A DNA stretch of 64,000 nt from positions 22,596,290-22,660,289 of the forward strand of contig JAVLUZ010000142.1 in NCBI GenBank assembly GCA_036768485.1, given 5' to 3'. This DNA is from Mermis nigrescens (taxonomy: Eukaryota > Nematoda > Enoplea > Mermithida > Mermithidae). Numbering within the stretch: position 1 is the first letter of the stretch; each line of letters starts with the position of its first letter. Below are positions 38,941 through 49,255 of the stretch, in pieces. The notes beneath the pieces were generated by a model. It was given only the letters and a program-made list of their open reading frames with translations. It had not been told where the DNA came from and ran no database searches. The position numbers and the translations under genes were made by a program.

Positions 38941-41900
38941 TCACCTTAGAATTCGATGTTTGAGGTAAAACACAGATTTTTGCTGGCCTCGGAAACGGTC
39001 AAACTGAACCGGCACTTCAAGTGGCGGGTCGGTTGCTAACCGAATTTGCCGAATCATGTTATGCAAAACATGTGGACTTTTGATTCGTGCCGTCAACTCC
39101 GGGAATTCCGGGAAAGCCTCACTTGGCGAAGGTGTATAAGATTCGCCAAGGAAAGCTACGCGCAACATACGACGTAGCTGCTCTACCATGCGCCAGCCTA
39201 TCGCGGCATTGCCGTAGGCATACGCAAAATAGTGGAACTTCCTGTCCGAAAATTCCAAAAGCACTGTAGCGCGCATGACGTCTATTGTAGAGAAGATCGT
39301 CATGTGTCGATACTTCGAATCGTATAACGATTGAAATTCTCGAAAAGTATCAAAAATATCGACCATCTGACGCGTCAATATTAGGATCGGCACTAGATGA
39401 TTAGGCGCTGGAGACATCCTGTGCGGATAGAACTCTGGAAGAACCTGATGTGCAACGCCATCGATCACCTCACTCGGTGCGTTGAGGTGTGGGTGCACTA
39501 CCAAATACTGTAGCGGAACTTCGTACAACATCATTCCGGTTGTAATAAAGAACCGTATGCGCACAAAGTATTGGTCTGGGTAAAACAATCGGTTAAAAAC
39601 GCTCATTTCACTGATAAATTGAGGTGCGGGTGGACGATCGACATCAGTCAAAGGCTGTGCAATTGTTGACCAAACTAAGGGACGCGAGGGTGTGTCAGTC
39701 GTAGCCGCGTAATGCAGATGCGCTGCATACACCCGGTCAAAATGCACTTGGGCACTTTCGACCAACTGGTCGTACAAACGCGTTCCAGCGACTTCACCCA
39801 AATAAGAACGCAACTCGTGCAATACATCAGGCGCAATATAGCATGGTGCTTCACGCGTCATGGTCTCCATCATGGTGAAAAAGTGCTGCACATAGCGCGA
39901 GCGATTTTGCACTCTTGTGCTTTCTTCCGCGGAAATACGTTCGCGAATAGCTTGAATATGCGCAGGTACTGCAACTTCTAAATTCAATGGTTGACTTTGG
40001 GTAGCCTGTGGTTGGGTATTTGCTACAGTACTTGACACTCCCGTCATGGCCATAGGAGCCGTGAAACGAGTAGTAAGTGCTACTGAGCTCGACACGCCTT
40101 GTGGCGCGGAATGGGACGCGACTTGCGTGTACAACGCTACTTGTGGTACTTCATGTGCGAGTAGTGTGCGCTGTGGTAGTGGCGGAAAGCCTATAATCTC
40201 TGTCATGATAACATCGGGCTCAGGTTGATGCTCTACCCAATCCGGCTGCGAAGTCGGTAAAGGTATGAGCGAACTGATGCCCAAGGGTGCCTGCTGGTCC
40301 GCCGCAAGTGATTGCGAGACAATTGGTTGCGCAACGGTAGTAGCCCCTTTTCGAGCCATTGCCGCGCGTGTAGTACGCGGTGGCAACAAGTTTGCTTGTC
40401 TTTCCACCTCCGCATCAGATAACGCCATTACTAAGCGTTTAGGAGATAAATCATTGTCCTCAGTGGAGATAGATGGTTCTACATCAACCATAGGGGAATC
40501 GTAAGGAATATCAGTCTGCGAAGAAATTGCAGAAGCTGGGGTACTCGAGCTAGTTGGTTTCGACTTAGATTCGGTATCAGGTGCATTGACCGGGCCCAAA
40601 ACTGAGTTGGCAACGGCCTGCAAACCCTGAACTTGTAAGTCAGGATTGTCGAACACATTAGCGTGAGCCAACGCTTCCGTTACTGAGGCAACGGTGGTGG
40701 CTGCAGCTATAGCTGCTGGCGGTTGCGGAGCTGGACCATAAAAGTCCTCAACTGTGAGTAACTCTCCACCATCAGAATCAACTTCGACTTCAGTTGCTGT
40801 GCTGGTCGACTGACCTCGTGGTGGTTTGCGCGACGACAATGGTATACGCGCTTTGGCTTTCAGGCCGCTAGCTTTAACGTGCCCTTCATCGCCTTTAAAC
40901 AAAATCGGCATAGGCTTTCTATCGTCGGTAATGCGATTATTCTGCGAGCAGCCTTCTATCAATATGAAGACATCGATAGTTATCAAGGCGTCCATCGCTA
41001 AATAATGTTGCATGTCCCGAGTTAAGGGTAAACTCCACGCCTGCCCAAAATTATCAGGCGCGGTAGGATCAATAGCCATATCAAAGAAAAACTCAGCTAA
41101 GCGCTTTAAAGTATGCGAATGCGCTGTGATACGGAAACAACGAGTAAACGCTCTCGCCAGGGGCTGAATGTCGATAAAATTGGCACTGAACGGATCTTTC
41201 CAGTGCAGCTTGTTGCGAATTTCGGCGTCAGAAATTGCCGAAATTTCCTCAAAAGTTGGTCCGTATACGTGAAAATACGCAAGTCGATCTTGCGTAGGGT
41301 CATAACAAACCATATACACGTTTGGTAAACGCGTTTTGAGCAACTGGTGAAGCCCAAATGGAGGTTGTGGGAAATTTGCAAGGTCCCAACAGAACATGTG
41401 ACCGTTCGCGCTCGCAACTTGGACGTAGCGTACGAATGGGCCATGGAGGTCCTGATAGGTGGGACACAGCTGCTTAAAACGCAGATCCCAGGTCTTATAG
41501 CCTCTGCCTTTTTGGTCATTAACAAATTCGGAATCGTAGCCTAAGAATAATGTGCCATTTGTCATGTTTGATGGTTGGATTAAAGCCAAAATGGCCCCAA
41601 AAGACTCCTGATTGGTGGTGATTAGAACAGTGGATAGAAGTCTATTCTTTGGCACGCGAAGGGTTGCCAAAGGAAATCTATCAAATCTGTTCTCCCACCA
41701 GAGCTCTTGGTCGTTAATACGTTTACTATGATTTGTGGGTATATGTGTTGCTTTATGTTTTATCATTTTTGCGGTGAGTGCCTCTAAACCGCCAACACGA
41801 CTATGGTCATTTTGTGGCAGCGGGTCTGGTACAACCAACCCCCGCTCCAACGCCATATTGGTCAAAGCCAAACAAAACTCATCTAGGGACGCGGGATCAC

Positions 41901-41973
41901 GCCCCTCAAATTTGCATCGGCGACCAGCTGCCTCCAGCAATGCCTCCTTGCTTGGGGAACCTTGTGCAGCCAT
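38941..41973 (-). CDS. Retroelement ORF3, DEDDy 3'-5' exonuclease-like protein
   Basis: 1010 residues, intact. About 140-340 matches the WRN/RNase D-type exonuclease fold: motif I GYDSEFV (Asp147, Glu149), a motif II region VYMVCYDPTQDR (Asp225 or Asp229), then FIDIQPLARAF, HTLKRLAEFF, and motif III WSLPLTRDMQHYLAMDA (Tyr324, Asp328, the Y-x3-D of DEDDy enzymes). Such enzymes degrade RNA or single-stranded DNA from the 3' end using two metal ions. About 350-680 is a low-complexity linker. About 690-1010 is a conserved domain that I do not recognise (FNRLFYP, AAIGWRMVEQLRRML, MIRQIRLATDPPLEVPVQFD). The ATG lies inside the end of the pol frame (91-nt overlap, different frame), suggesting coupled or re-initiated translation. 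It occupies the position where retroviruses carry env. Catalysis and role are inferred from motifs. Confidence 0.88.
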   Translation of the reverse strand: MAAQGSPSKEALLEAAGRRCKFEGRDPASLDEFCLALTNMALERGLVVPDPLPQNDHSRVGGLEALTAKMIKHKATHIPTNHSKRINDQELWWENRFDRFPLATLRVPKNRLLSTVLITTNQESFGAILALIQPSNMTNGTLFLGYDSEFVNDQKGRGYKTWDLRFKQLCPTYQDLHGPFVRYVQVASANGHMFCWDLANFPQPPFGLHQLLKTRLPNVYMVCYDPTQDRLAYFHVYGPTFEEISAISDAEIRNKLHWKDPFSANFIDIQPLARAFTRCFRITAHSHTLKRLAEFFFDMAIDPTAPDNFGQAWSLPLTRDMQHYLAMDALITIDVFILIEGCSQNNRITDDRKPMPILFKGDEGHVKASGLKAKARIPLSSRKPPRGQSTSTATEVEVDSDGGELLTVEDFYGPAPQPPAAIAAATTVASVTEALAHANVFDNPDLQVQGLQAVANSVLGPVNAPDTESKSKPTSSSTPASAISSQTDIPYDSPMVDVEPSISTEDNDLSPKRLVMALSDAEVERQANLLPPRTTRAAMARKGATTVAQPIVSQSLAADQQAPLGISSLIPLPTSQPDWVEHQPEPDVIMTEIIGFPPLPQRTLLAHEVPQVALYTQVASHSAPQGVSSSVALTTRFTAPMAMTGVSSTVANTQPQATQSQPLNLEVAVPAHIQAIRERISAEESTRVQNRSRYVQHFFTMMETMTREAPCYIAPDVLHELRSYLGEVAGTRLYDQLVESAQVHFDRVYAAHLHYAATTDTPSRPLVWSTIAQPLTDVDRPPAPQFISEMSVFNRLFYPDQYFVRIRFFITTGMMLYEVPLQYLVVHPHLNAPSEVIDGVAHQVLPEFYPHRMSPAPNHLVPILILTRQMVDIFDTFREFQSLYDSKYRHMTIFSTIDVMRATVLLEFSDRKFHYFAYAYGNAAIGWRMVEQLRRMLRVAFLGESYTPSPSEAFPEFPELTARIKSPHVLHNMIRQIRLATDPPLEVPVQFDRFRGQQKSVFYLKHRILR

Positions 41974-42128
41974 GGGTCTGCAAAAGGGAAAACATTAGAT
42001 AATGGTACGGCATGTGCTGTTTTAGAGCCATTTAATAAACGTATAGGCGCGCAGTCCTTAGCTTTTTGTTCCCTGCCCGGTAAATCCTCAAAACTTATGA
42101 CTACCGCCGGGGCAAGAGGGCGATGTGG
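41883..42128 (-). pseudogene. pol: Pol C-terminal module, PWWP-like
   Basis: This continues the integrase frame beyond a TAA at 42129-42131. It reads PHRPLAPAVVISFEDLPG, then CAPIRLLNGSKTAHAVPL, SNVFPFADPW, ending at a TAG at 41883-41885. With the preceding PGDFVLVK it lines up with PWWP domains (GD-V-AK---P--PA-V ... V--F-G---TA-V---L-PF). PWWP domains bind histone H3 methylated at Lys36 and DNA. In copy 2 the same module is read without an intervening stop (63537-63208). The second W of the motif is not conserved, so the assignment is tentative. Confidence 0.55.
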
Positions 42129-43196
42129 TTATTTAACCAACACAAAATCGCCAGGAACGTACGCGTGTTTTTCCACAATCAAATCAGAATAAGGAAGTTT
42201 AGGCTCAGGCAGAAGTCTATTCCTGTGAACGAGATGAGTGATGAGAGGATTATAGACATATGCGATTTTTGCAGTTTCAGGCATAGGTAAATCGATAATT
42301 CTATATGGTCCAACACGCTTGGGTGATAGTTTACCGATTTCAGGTTGAATTACTGAGGTATTGTTAAGGTAGACTATATCCGAGAGATTAAAATTTGTGT
42401 ACGTTACGGACTTGTCATATTGTGATTTTTGCTGCTTACGCGCTTGCGCTAGATTTTGAGACGCAATTTCATGTAGATCTTGCAAAGTCAGCTTCAATTC
42501 AATGACATATTTTTCCGCAACAGATGGTAAATTCGGATTTATCACGAAGTCATTTATGAGTAAAGTGTCAAGTGGAAATGCTGGTTCGCGACCATAAAGC
42601 ATTTCAAGTGGAGATATATTAGTTGATGATTGCGGAGTCGCGCGGTACGCAAATAACGCAAAAGGTAGAAATTGCTCCCAATCATACTGGGAATGCGCGC
42701 TCAGCTTAGACAGGCAATCAATCAATGTGCGATTATAACGTTCCACCAACCCATCACACTGGGGGTGATATGGGGTTGTAAATATTTTTTGAACGTTTAA
42801 TGGTTTACAAACTTCCGAAATTTGGGTAGATGTAAAATTTGACCCCTGATCTGTCAAAAATTTCTTAGGAACTCCATAACGTGGTATAATTTCTCTTAGC
42901 AATAAATTTGCGATAGTTGTTGCTTTTATGTCAGAAACAGCAAAAGCTTCCACGTATTTTGTAAAATAATCCATAAAAACTACAATTTGGTCGTTTCCGG
43001 AGGGAGATCGCGGCATATGCAAACAATTGCACGCAATAAGTTCAAAGGGCGCGGATACTTTGATTGGTTGCAACGGAACGGATGTGGAATTTAATGCGAC
43101 CTTACGTTGCAAGCACACATCACAATTCCTACACCACGCGATCACATCATTTTCCATGCGCGGCCACCAATAACGCATTTGTATGGCGGGCAAGAT
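42129..43196 (-). pseudogene. pol: Integrase, first catalytic Asp replaced
   Basis: About 355 residues in the same frame as RT. It shows the second half of the zinc-binding HHCC region (CRNCDVC), then the catalytic core: FELIACNCLHMPRS, where the first Asp should stand but Asn (residue 56 of the open stretch) is found, LTDQGSNFTS (Asp115) and YHPQCDGLVERYNRTL (Glu151). The last two are 35 residues apart, as in the D35E rule. A GPYRI (GPY/F) motif follows. A TAA at 43197-43199 separates it from the upstream part and another TAA ends it at 42129. With an Asn for the first Asp, strand transfer would not be expected. Confidence 0.9.
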
Positions 43197-43895
43197 TTAG
43201 CGCAATGAAAAATGAGCTCTAAAAATAGAGTCATGAAATTCAGTTAATATAAAACGATGCAAAGATTTGGGTATGACTATTTGATGAACGACAGTTGGTG
43301 AACGCTTGGGTTGGAATCGACAAAAAAGTACGTCGTTTACAAGAAAAAATTCGTCACAATATTTTTTTGTTGTTAAGTCATTCAATGCGATGCGAATTTT
43401 ATGCAATTCGTCATCTGCACGTTGCTCAGCAATTAAACGCGCAGGTGTTAGCATTTTGGCTTTTTCAGCATCGGTAAGTAATAGGCGTTCACAAAATGTA
43501 GGTGGTTTTGTATTAGTAGGATCGGTTTGCGCAGTAGGATTGTTATTTTGCGCATTTGGATGATTAATTGGTGCAGTTGGCGCGTTATCGCGCAATCGGT
43601 CAGGTGGAACCGATTCATCATCTGACTCAGAGTCTTCCGATTCTAGATTTGCAATGTTAACAACATTTTTGAGCTCTAATTTATATTTGCGTTCTGCATG
43701 ATCATATTTAGGATGTCGTGAAAGAAGATCAGCTGCGCAGTTATATGCACCAGGAACATAAACGATATCATATTCGTATTCCTGTAATTTGAGACCCCAA
43801 CAACGTAATCGACTCGATGGGTCTTTAATGTTTACTAGCCAGGTTAATGCTTGATGATCAGTTTCAACAATAAATTTTTTACCGTAAAGATAATG
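43197..43895 (-). pseudogene. pol: RNase H end and linker of pol
   Basis: Same frame as RT and integrase. It begins just after a TGA (43896-43898) and shows VETDHQALTWL and VPGAYNCAADLLSRHP, the C-terminal RNase H motifs of Ty3/gypsy pol, then an Asn/Pro-rich linker and the start of the integrase zinc-binding domain (HRFILTEFHDSIFRAHF). Confidence 0.85.
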
Positions 43896-44861
43896 TCAAT
43901 AATGCTTGATGGCCCACACTACCGCTAACGCTTCTTTTTCCGAAGTAGCATAGTTACATTCGGCAGAATTTAGCACGCGACTAGCGTAGCTAAGAATAAA
44001 ACGATTTTTGGATGGTAAATGTTTTTGCGTCAAAATAGCACCTAACGCATAGTTACTTGCGTCAGTTGTTAAAATAAATTGGTGCTCATTGTCAAATTTT
44101 GGTAGTTGCAAAATAGGTGGGGACGTAAATGCTTTCTTCAGAAGCTCAAAGGCGGTTTGGTGTTCGGCCTTCCAGCAAAATTCGACATCTTTACGAAGAA
44201 GATGGAATAACGGTTTAGCGATTTTAGCAAGATCTTTAACGAATTTCTTAAACCATTGGACTAAACCAAGGAATTTCTGCTTTGATTTCACGGTTTTTGG
44301 CACGGGAAACGAAATTAAATCTGCTACTTTGGACATGTCAGGAGCGATGCCCATTGCACTTATGCTGTGGCCAAGAAATTTTACCTCTGCATGCGCAAGA
44401 TGGCATTTATCAGGCTTTACACGTAAGTTTGCCTTTTTAAGAGCAATAAAAACATTTTCAAGATCTTTTAAATGTTCTTTGAAAGTACGAGAAAAAATAA
44501 TTATGTCATCGATATAAACGAGACAAGATTTCCAATTTAGACCTGCAAGCACAAGCTCCATTAGTCTTTGGAAATCTGCGGGCGCATTTTTTAAACCAAA
44601 AGGTAAAACTTCAAATTTGTAATGACCAACAGGACATATAAATGCCGTTTTTTCTCGAGATTTATTATCGAGTGGAATTTGCCAGTATCCAGATTTTAAA
44701 TCTAGTGTGCTAAAATATGCAGCATTGCCTAAAGTATCGAAATAATCGTCTAGTTGTGGAAGAGGATAAACTTGTGTTTTAGTGACGTCATTTAACCGTC
44801 GATAATCGACGACTGGCCTAAGGGAACCGTCCTTTTTTCCTATGAGAAATAATGGACTTGA
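43896..44861 (-). pseudogene. pol: Reverse transcriptase and start of RNase H
   Basis: Shows SPLFLIGKKDGSLRPVVDYR, then STLDLKSGYWQIPL, LPFGLKNAP and the active-site YIDD (CLVYIDDIIIFS). The thumb and tether have KFLGLVQWFKKFVKDLA, and RNase H starts at LTTDASNYALG. These are standard Ty3/gypsy RT motifs. A TGA at 44862-44864 sits just upstream, in a position where the family normally has Trp, and a TGA at 43896-43898 ends the stretch. Confidence 0.93.
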
Positions 44862-45124
44862 TCATGGGCTAGTTGTAGGTCGAATAATTTTATCCGCAAG
44901 CATTACATTTATAATTTTCTGCATAGATTCTCTTCTAGAATGTTCAACACGATAAGTTTTTCCAACAACGGGCGGATTATCCCCTGTATCAATGTGATGT
45001 TTCATCAAAGGGGTACGTCCGAGAGGTTCGTTTTTTAATGCAAAAATTGAGTCGTATTTTAAACATAGTTCACAAATTTGTTGCTGTTGTCTAGAATCAA
45101 CAGCGGAGCCGTTTAAAGCTTTAT

Positions 45125-46324
45125 TTATTGATGCAAAAGTTCTGGTGTCCTATCATCAAAAGATGAAACATGTGACACAACTTCGGCATGAGAGGTTAAA
45201 GAACCTATTATTTCACCAGAGTCAATGCGAATTGGCGCTTTAGAGATGTTACAAACGCGAACAGGTATTAAAGGTTGTGAAGCATCGACTATAGACGGAG
45301 CAACAAAAAGTGAAGTTTTCTCCATAAAATCGGGATTTGGTTCGAATAATGCGAAATCGAAATTGCAAGAACCGTGACTTATATAGCCAGGTGTAATTAA
45401 TTCATGCCTAGGTTGTATTATAACAGGCTCAGGTAACGAAACATGCACACACACAACACCAGAGGTAGTTGCGTTGGGTTTCGCGCGAAGTTGCAATTTT
45501 TCGTGAGATGAGAGTAAATTAATCTTTATGCCGTTTATAAAAGCACAACGCTCAATAGGATTAACCCACATGAGTGCGGATTCGCAAAAATCATATCCTA
45601 AGAGCATGTCTTCCCGCAAGTGATCAATTATAGATACTGAGGTAGAAATAGATTGTTCCGCGATGGTTAACGTCATGTTTACTCTATTACGAACTACTGC
45701 AGTGATTTCGCCTACACCATGTACGACTTGTGAAACTTGTTTAGGTGGTAAATTAAAACCAAGACGTAAGAATGCAGACGTGGTCATCATGGTGACCTGT
45801 GAACCCGTATCTATGAGAGCAGGTTCGTCAACTACATGAACTTTAACGAGAATGGTAGGTAAGTTAGTCCCAGCATGGCTTACAATAGGAATATTAGGAT
45901 CTAAAGTCTTAGATGCAGGTAAATTGATCTTTTCATAAGTTGCAAGACGACGTTGTAAACGTTCGTACTCTTTGAGAAATTCTTGCAACGCGAATAGATT
46001 AGGACGCGCACTAGATTCTGGCCCTTTTGCAGTAACCGTGTTTACATCATGAGGAGATGTTGTAAGGGTTGGCTGCGGTGGGGGCGCATTCATGGTGGGT
46101 TGGTTATCTGCGGTGTATGTTACATACGGTCGATTAAAGTTGTTATCGCTGCGGTAATTGGAATTATAGTATGTCCCATGCTGTTCATTTGGGAATTGCA
46201 CAAAAGGTGTATTTTGGCGTGGTTGATTATTATAACGATTATCGTAACGCAAATTTGGATAATTAGCATGCAAATTCTGGTAATAATCATTACGATTTTG
46301 CCTAAAATTCGATTGTGATTGCAT
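45125..46324 (-). pseudogene. pol: Aspartic protease region of gag-pol
   Basis: 399 residues from the first Met. An Asn/Tyr/Arg-rich N-terminus is followed by a retropepsin domain with ALIDTGSQVTMM (Asp172-Thr-Gly) and the later MLLGYDF turn. It is followed by a conserved region up to a TAA. The frame ends because this copy has four T where copy 0 has five, near 45134, which shifts it off the RT frame. Marked as broken for that reason. Confidence 0.88.
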
Positions 46325-46495
46325 CGATTCAAGGCAGTTATCATTATTCGCATAGTTAGATGAACGATGTTGACTAGAGTTACGATATTGTGATTGAGAT
46401 CGATGTCTACTTTGCGAATTCGAACTTGATGGCGAACGATTTCAATGCGAAAAAGAATGCAACTGGCTGCGATTGCGAGCCATAGAATTAGTGTT

Positions 46496-46717
46496 TCAAT
46501 CAGCTTGGGTATTATGATTAGCATTATTAGACGTTTCTTGCCTTTGCCGTGTGAAACATTCCTCATAAATGTGACCTATGCACTTGCAAAAGGTGCAATA
46601 ATTACGAGAAGAACTTTCTGGTTTCTCAGCACGCGACGAGCGATGAAACGTTCTATGACGCTGAACGATTTGCATCATTTTGATTAGATGCACGAGGAGT
46701 ATCTTTAGGTACTGCAC
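46496..46717 (-). pseudogene. gag: Nucleocapsid, CCHC zinc knuckle
   Basis: It contains YCTFCKCIGHIYEECF, a CX2CX4HX4C zinc knuckle of retroviral nucleocapsid type that would bind genomic RNA. It is in a different frame from the capsid ORF just upstream and in the same frame as the protease downstream. Stops at 46496-46498 and near 46442 interrupt the stretch between knuckle and protease. Confidence 0.85.
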
Positions 46718-47814
46718 TGCCTACGGGAGCAGCTGTTACCGATACGTAAGGCGTTACTGCTTTTTTTGTTAGCAAATTCAGCGCTTAGCGCATTGTCCAA
46801 AAATTCAGCTAATGATGCTCTAGGTTTTTTGTGATATGCCTCTTTCGAAATATGTGGTAATAAACCTTCTTTTAATTGATGTCGCATTAAATTATTGAAA
46901 TGTGGCGAGTCAACTTCAAGGTAAGGATCAGATTTAATTAACTCTTCGCGAAGTGAGAGATAATAAGCTTTAACCGATTTGTTAGGCTGCTGTTTGTGTG
47001 ACAAAAAACGATTAAAGAGCGCACCGGTGTCCATTGGACAAAATTCGGTTATTAGCGCTTGTTTCGTTTTTGAATATGATTGTTGTATATCAGCAGGTAA
47101 CAAACGGTATAAACGCATAGCATAAGGATCAAGAAATTCAGTTGCGAATTTTAGATGATCAGCTTTGTCAATATCATAGGTATTGGCAAGTGATTCAAAT
47201 TCTGCAAAATATGCTTTTATATCCGTTTTATTGCCATCAAAAAATTTTTTATTAGCAATTGCAAATTGCATTTGTGTCAAAAATGGTCCGCAATTCAAGG
47301 AATCAGCAAGTCGTGATTCACCACGCGAGCTGTCAGATGAAGAACCTGAACTATAACGATGACGTCGTCTGCGTGATCTGCTTTTGCGACGCGAGCGACG
47401 ACTGCGCGGGCGATCATTGCTATTAGATGAACTTTCATCAGAAAATTTGACATGTTTTCTCCTACTGGATGATTCAGGTAGGGGCGCAGATTCATTTTGC
47501 AAATTTGCAGATTCATTATTAATGCCAGATAAATTTATCTCAACTGGTTGCATTTCGATATTAGAAGAATGTAAAATAGGATTATTAGGTGGTATTTCTA
47601 CGTTTATGGGATTAGGTACATAATTATTGGGTAAGATTTCTCCTTGAGGTGGAAAATACTGCAGCGGTGGTGGATTTAATTGCTGCTGCAAATTTGTGGT
47701 AGAAAGATTAGGTACGAAAGAAGGCGCATTACGATTTAAGGGCAGCGAAGGCCGAGATCGCAATGTCTGCAAAATCGGTACCAACGGCTGCGAAATCATA
47801 GGTATATTTTCCAA
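46705..47814 (-). CDS. gag: Gag, capsid region with SR-rich segment
   Basis: 369 residues of open frame. The first codon is TTG and the true start is probably in the upstream ORF, so this is the middle of gag. A Pro/Asn-rich part is followed by an Arg/Ser-rich tract at about 134-165 and a capsid-like domain at about 185-345 (FFDGNKTDIKAYFAEFESLA, FLDPYAMRLYRLLP, FLSHKQQPNKSVKAYYLSLR). It overlaps the upstream gag ORF in another frame at a run of seven T (47813-47819 on the plus strand as A). Confidence 0.75.
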   Translation of the reverse strand: MENIPMISQPLVPILQTLRSRPSLPLNRNAPSFVPNLSTTNLQQQLNPPPLQYFPPQGEILPNNYVPNPINVEIPPNNPILHSSNIEMQPVEINLSGINNESANLQNESAPLPESSSRRKHVKFSDESSSNSNDRPRSRRSRRKSRSRRRRHRYSSGSSSDSSRGESRLADSLNCGPFLTQMQFAIANKKFFDGNKTDIKAYFAEFESLANTYDIDKADHLKFATEFLDPYAMRLYRLLPADIQQSYSKTKQALITEFCPMDTGALFNRFLSHKQQPNKSVKAYYLSLREELIKSDPYLEVDSPHFNNLMRHQLKEGLLPHISKEAYHKKPRASLAEFLDNALSAEFANKKSSNALRIGNSCSRRQCST

Positions 47815-48691
47815 AAAAACCCGAGTTTTGCACTGGTTGCAAACCCGTGTTTATAGGATTCTGTGATAAATTAGATATCTCAGGCGCGCGATTCGTACAA
47901 TTTTGAATGATATTTTCAGGAACAGTTTCCGAAGGTGAGCATGAATTTGATGCGCTGTTTCCAGTGGACAACAGTGAAGATGCACAATGTGTACTTTGCA
48001 CACGATTCGCACTTTGCGCATTAAATTCAGAAAAATTTGCGCTTTTAATTGAGTGGTTAACGCGCTCAGATGAATCATTCTCTATGCGATTCAAAACTGG
48101 TTGGGGTTTAAGCATAGTGCTTAGCTCCAGATGCAGTTTACGCATTTCATCCACATTTTCCTTTTTATCTTGATCAACGCGCGTAGAAAGGTCCGAAAAT
48201 TGCAAATGAATAGCTTGTAATGCTTTTAAAATAAGATCATTAGTCACATTAGCATTAGTACGCTCTTTGTTGGCATTTATGCAATGACTATGATTACTTT
48301 CTACGTCAGATTCGAGATTTTCGCGCTCCGAACTGGTTTCAGGATTATTTGCCATATTAATAGTAATCGTATTATCAATCATTGTATGATTTGATGAATT
48401 ATTGATATTGGGATCCGATCTAGTTATCGAAGTTTGATTAATGCGCGATCGCATGGTACTCAATAACAGTTCATCTTCGGACTGTGTATTGCTCGCGGCA
48501 TTTAGTGACGTGGGTAATTTATCATTATTTGCCTTACTAGTTACGTCTCTCGTAATTGTGTCATTGCTCGCAGAATTACATGCGCTATTAGAGTCAACAG
48601 GCGCGGTAGGTAATTGGCGAGCTGAAGTATGTGGCGTAGAAGGTTTTTTCAATTTAGCGGGTGGTGTCCGCAAAACCTTTTTTCCTGCCAT
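47729..48691 (-). CDS. gag: Gag N-terminal region
   Basis: 320 residues from ATG. Ser/Asn-rich, basic start (MAGKKVLRTPPAKLKKPSTP), then a predicted coiled coil at about 150-194 (LILKALQAIHLQFSDLSTRV and on). The last part diverges after a T7 run, where a +1 shift would lead into the capsid frame. This may be a simple indel or a programmed shift. No other recognisable domain. Confidence 0.7.
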   Translation of the reverse strand: MAGKKVLRTPPAKLKKPSTPHTSARQLPTAPVDSNSACNSASNDTITRDVTSKANNDKLPTSLNAASNTQSEDELLLSTMRSRINQTSITRSDPNINNSSNHTMIDNTITINMANNPETSSERENLESDVESNHSHCINANKERTNANVTNDLILKALQAIHLQFSDLSTRVDQDKKENVDEMRKLHLELSTMLKPQPVLNRIENDSSERVNHSIKSANFSEFNAQSANRVQSTHCASSLLSTGNSASNSCSPSETVPENIIQNCTNRAPEISNLSQNPINTGLQPVQNSGFFGKYTYDFAAVGTDFADIAISAFAALKS

Positions 48692-49255
48692 TTTTAGGTG
48701 TCAAAAGTGTCAAAAAATGTACTCTCGAATAAAATAAGTTTCAGTACATCGAAATTTTGTCCAAAATAAATGTTTCAAATTTGGCCTTTGTCGATCCGAA
48801 AAACAGGTTTTTCCACGTAAATAGTATTTCCTTATGTGAAGTAAGATATACCTGACGTGAAATGATCGAAAACAGGTAGGACTAAGCCTAAAGCGCAAGA
48901 AAGTGTACGTGGTTAGAAAAACAGGTAGGTAAGAACCTAAATGATGGAACTTTGTCGTCAGAAGAAAAAGATGATAAATCGTCGCCTGAGGGTCAACGTT
49001 TATAGAAAAATGCAAGCGTGAGAGCTGCCTTTGTCGATAGAGATCCGACGGGAATAGAAAAATAACAATGACTTTACCACAATACACAAAATCTTTACCA
49101 CGGACGCTTACTTAAATTGCGCACTGCCACAATAGCGGTCAATACAACAACAAAGGTGAACAAAATGTTAAACATTTTTAGATGGCCAAAATGATAATTT
49201 TTGGATCGAAAAATAATTTTACGATGATTGATCAGTTTGGCTGTAGCTAGCAGCC

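Noticed and set aside
38163..41998. Plus-strand ORFs (60-90 codons) opposite ORF3 and ORF4
   Set aside because: They are shadows of the long minus-strand genes with no recognisable product.
42129..48691. Envelope gene in the retroelement
   Set aside because: No ORF with a signal peptide and transmembrane segment was found. The position downstream of pol holds ORF3 and ORF4 instead.
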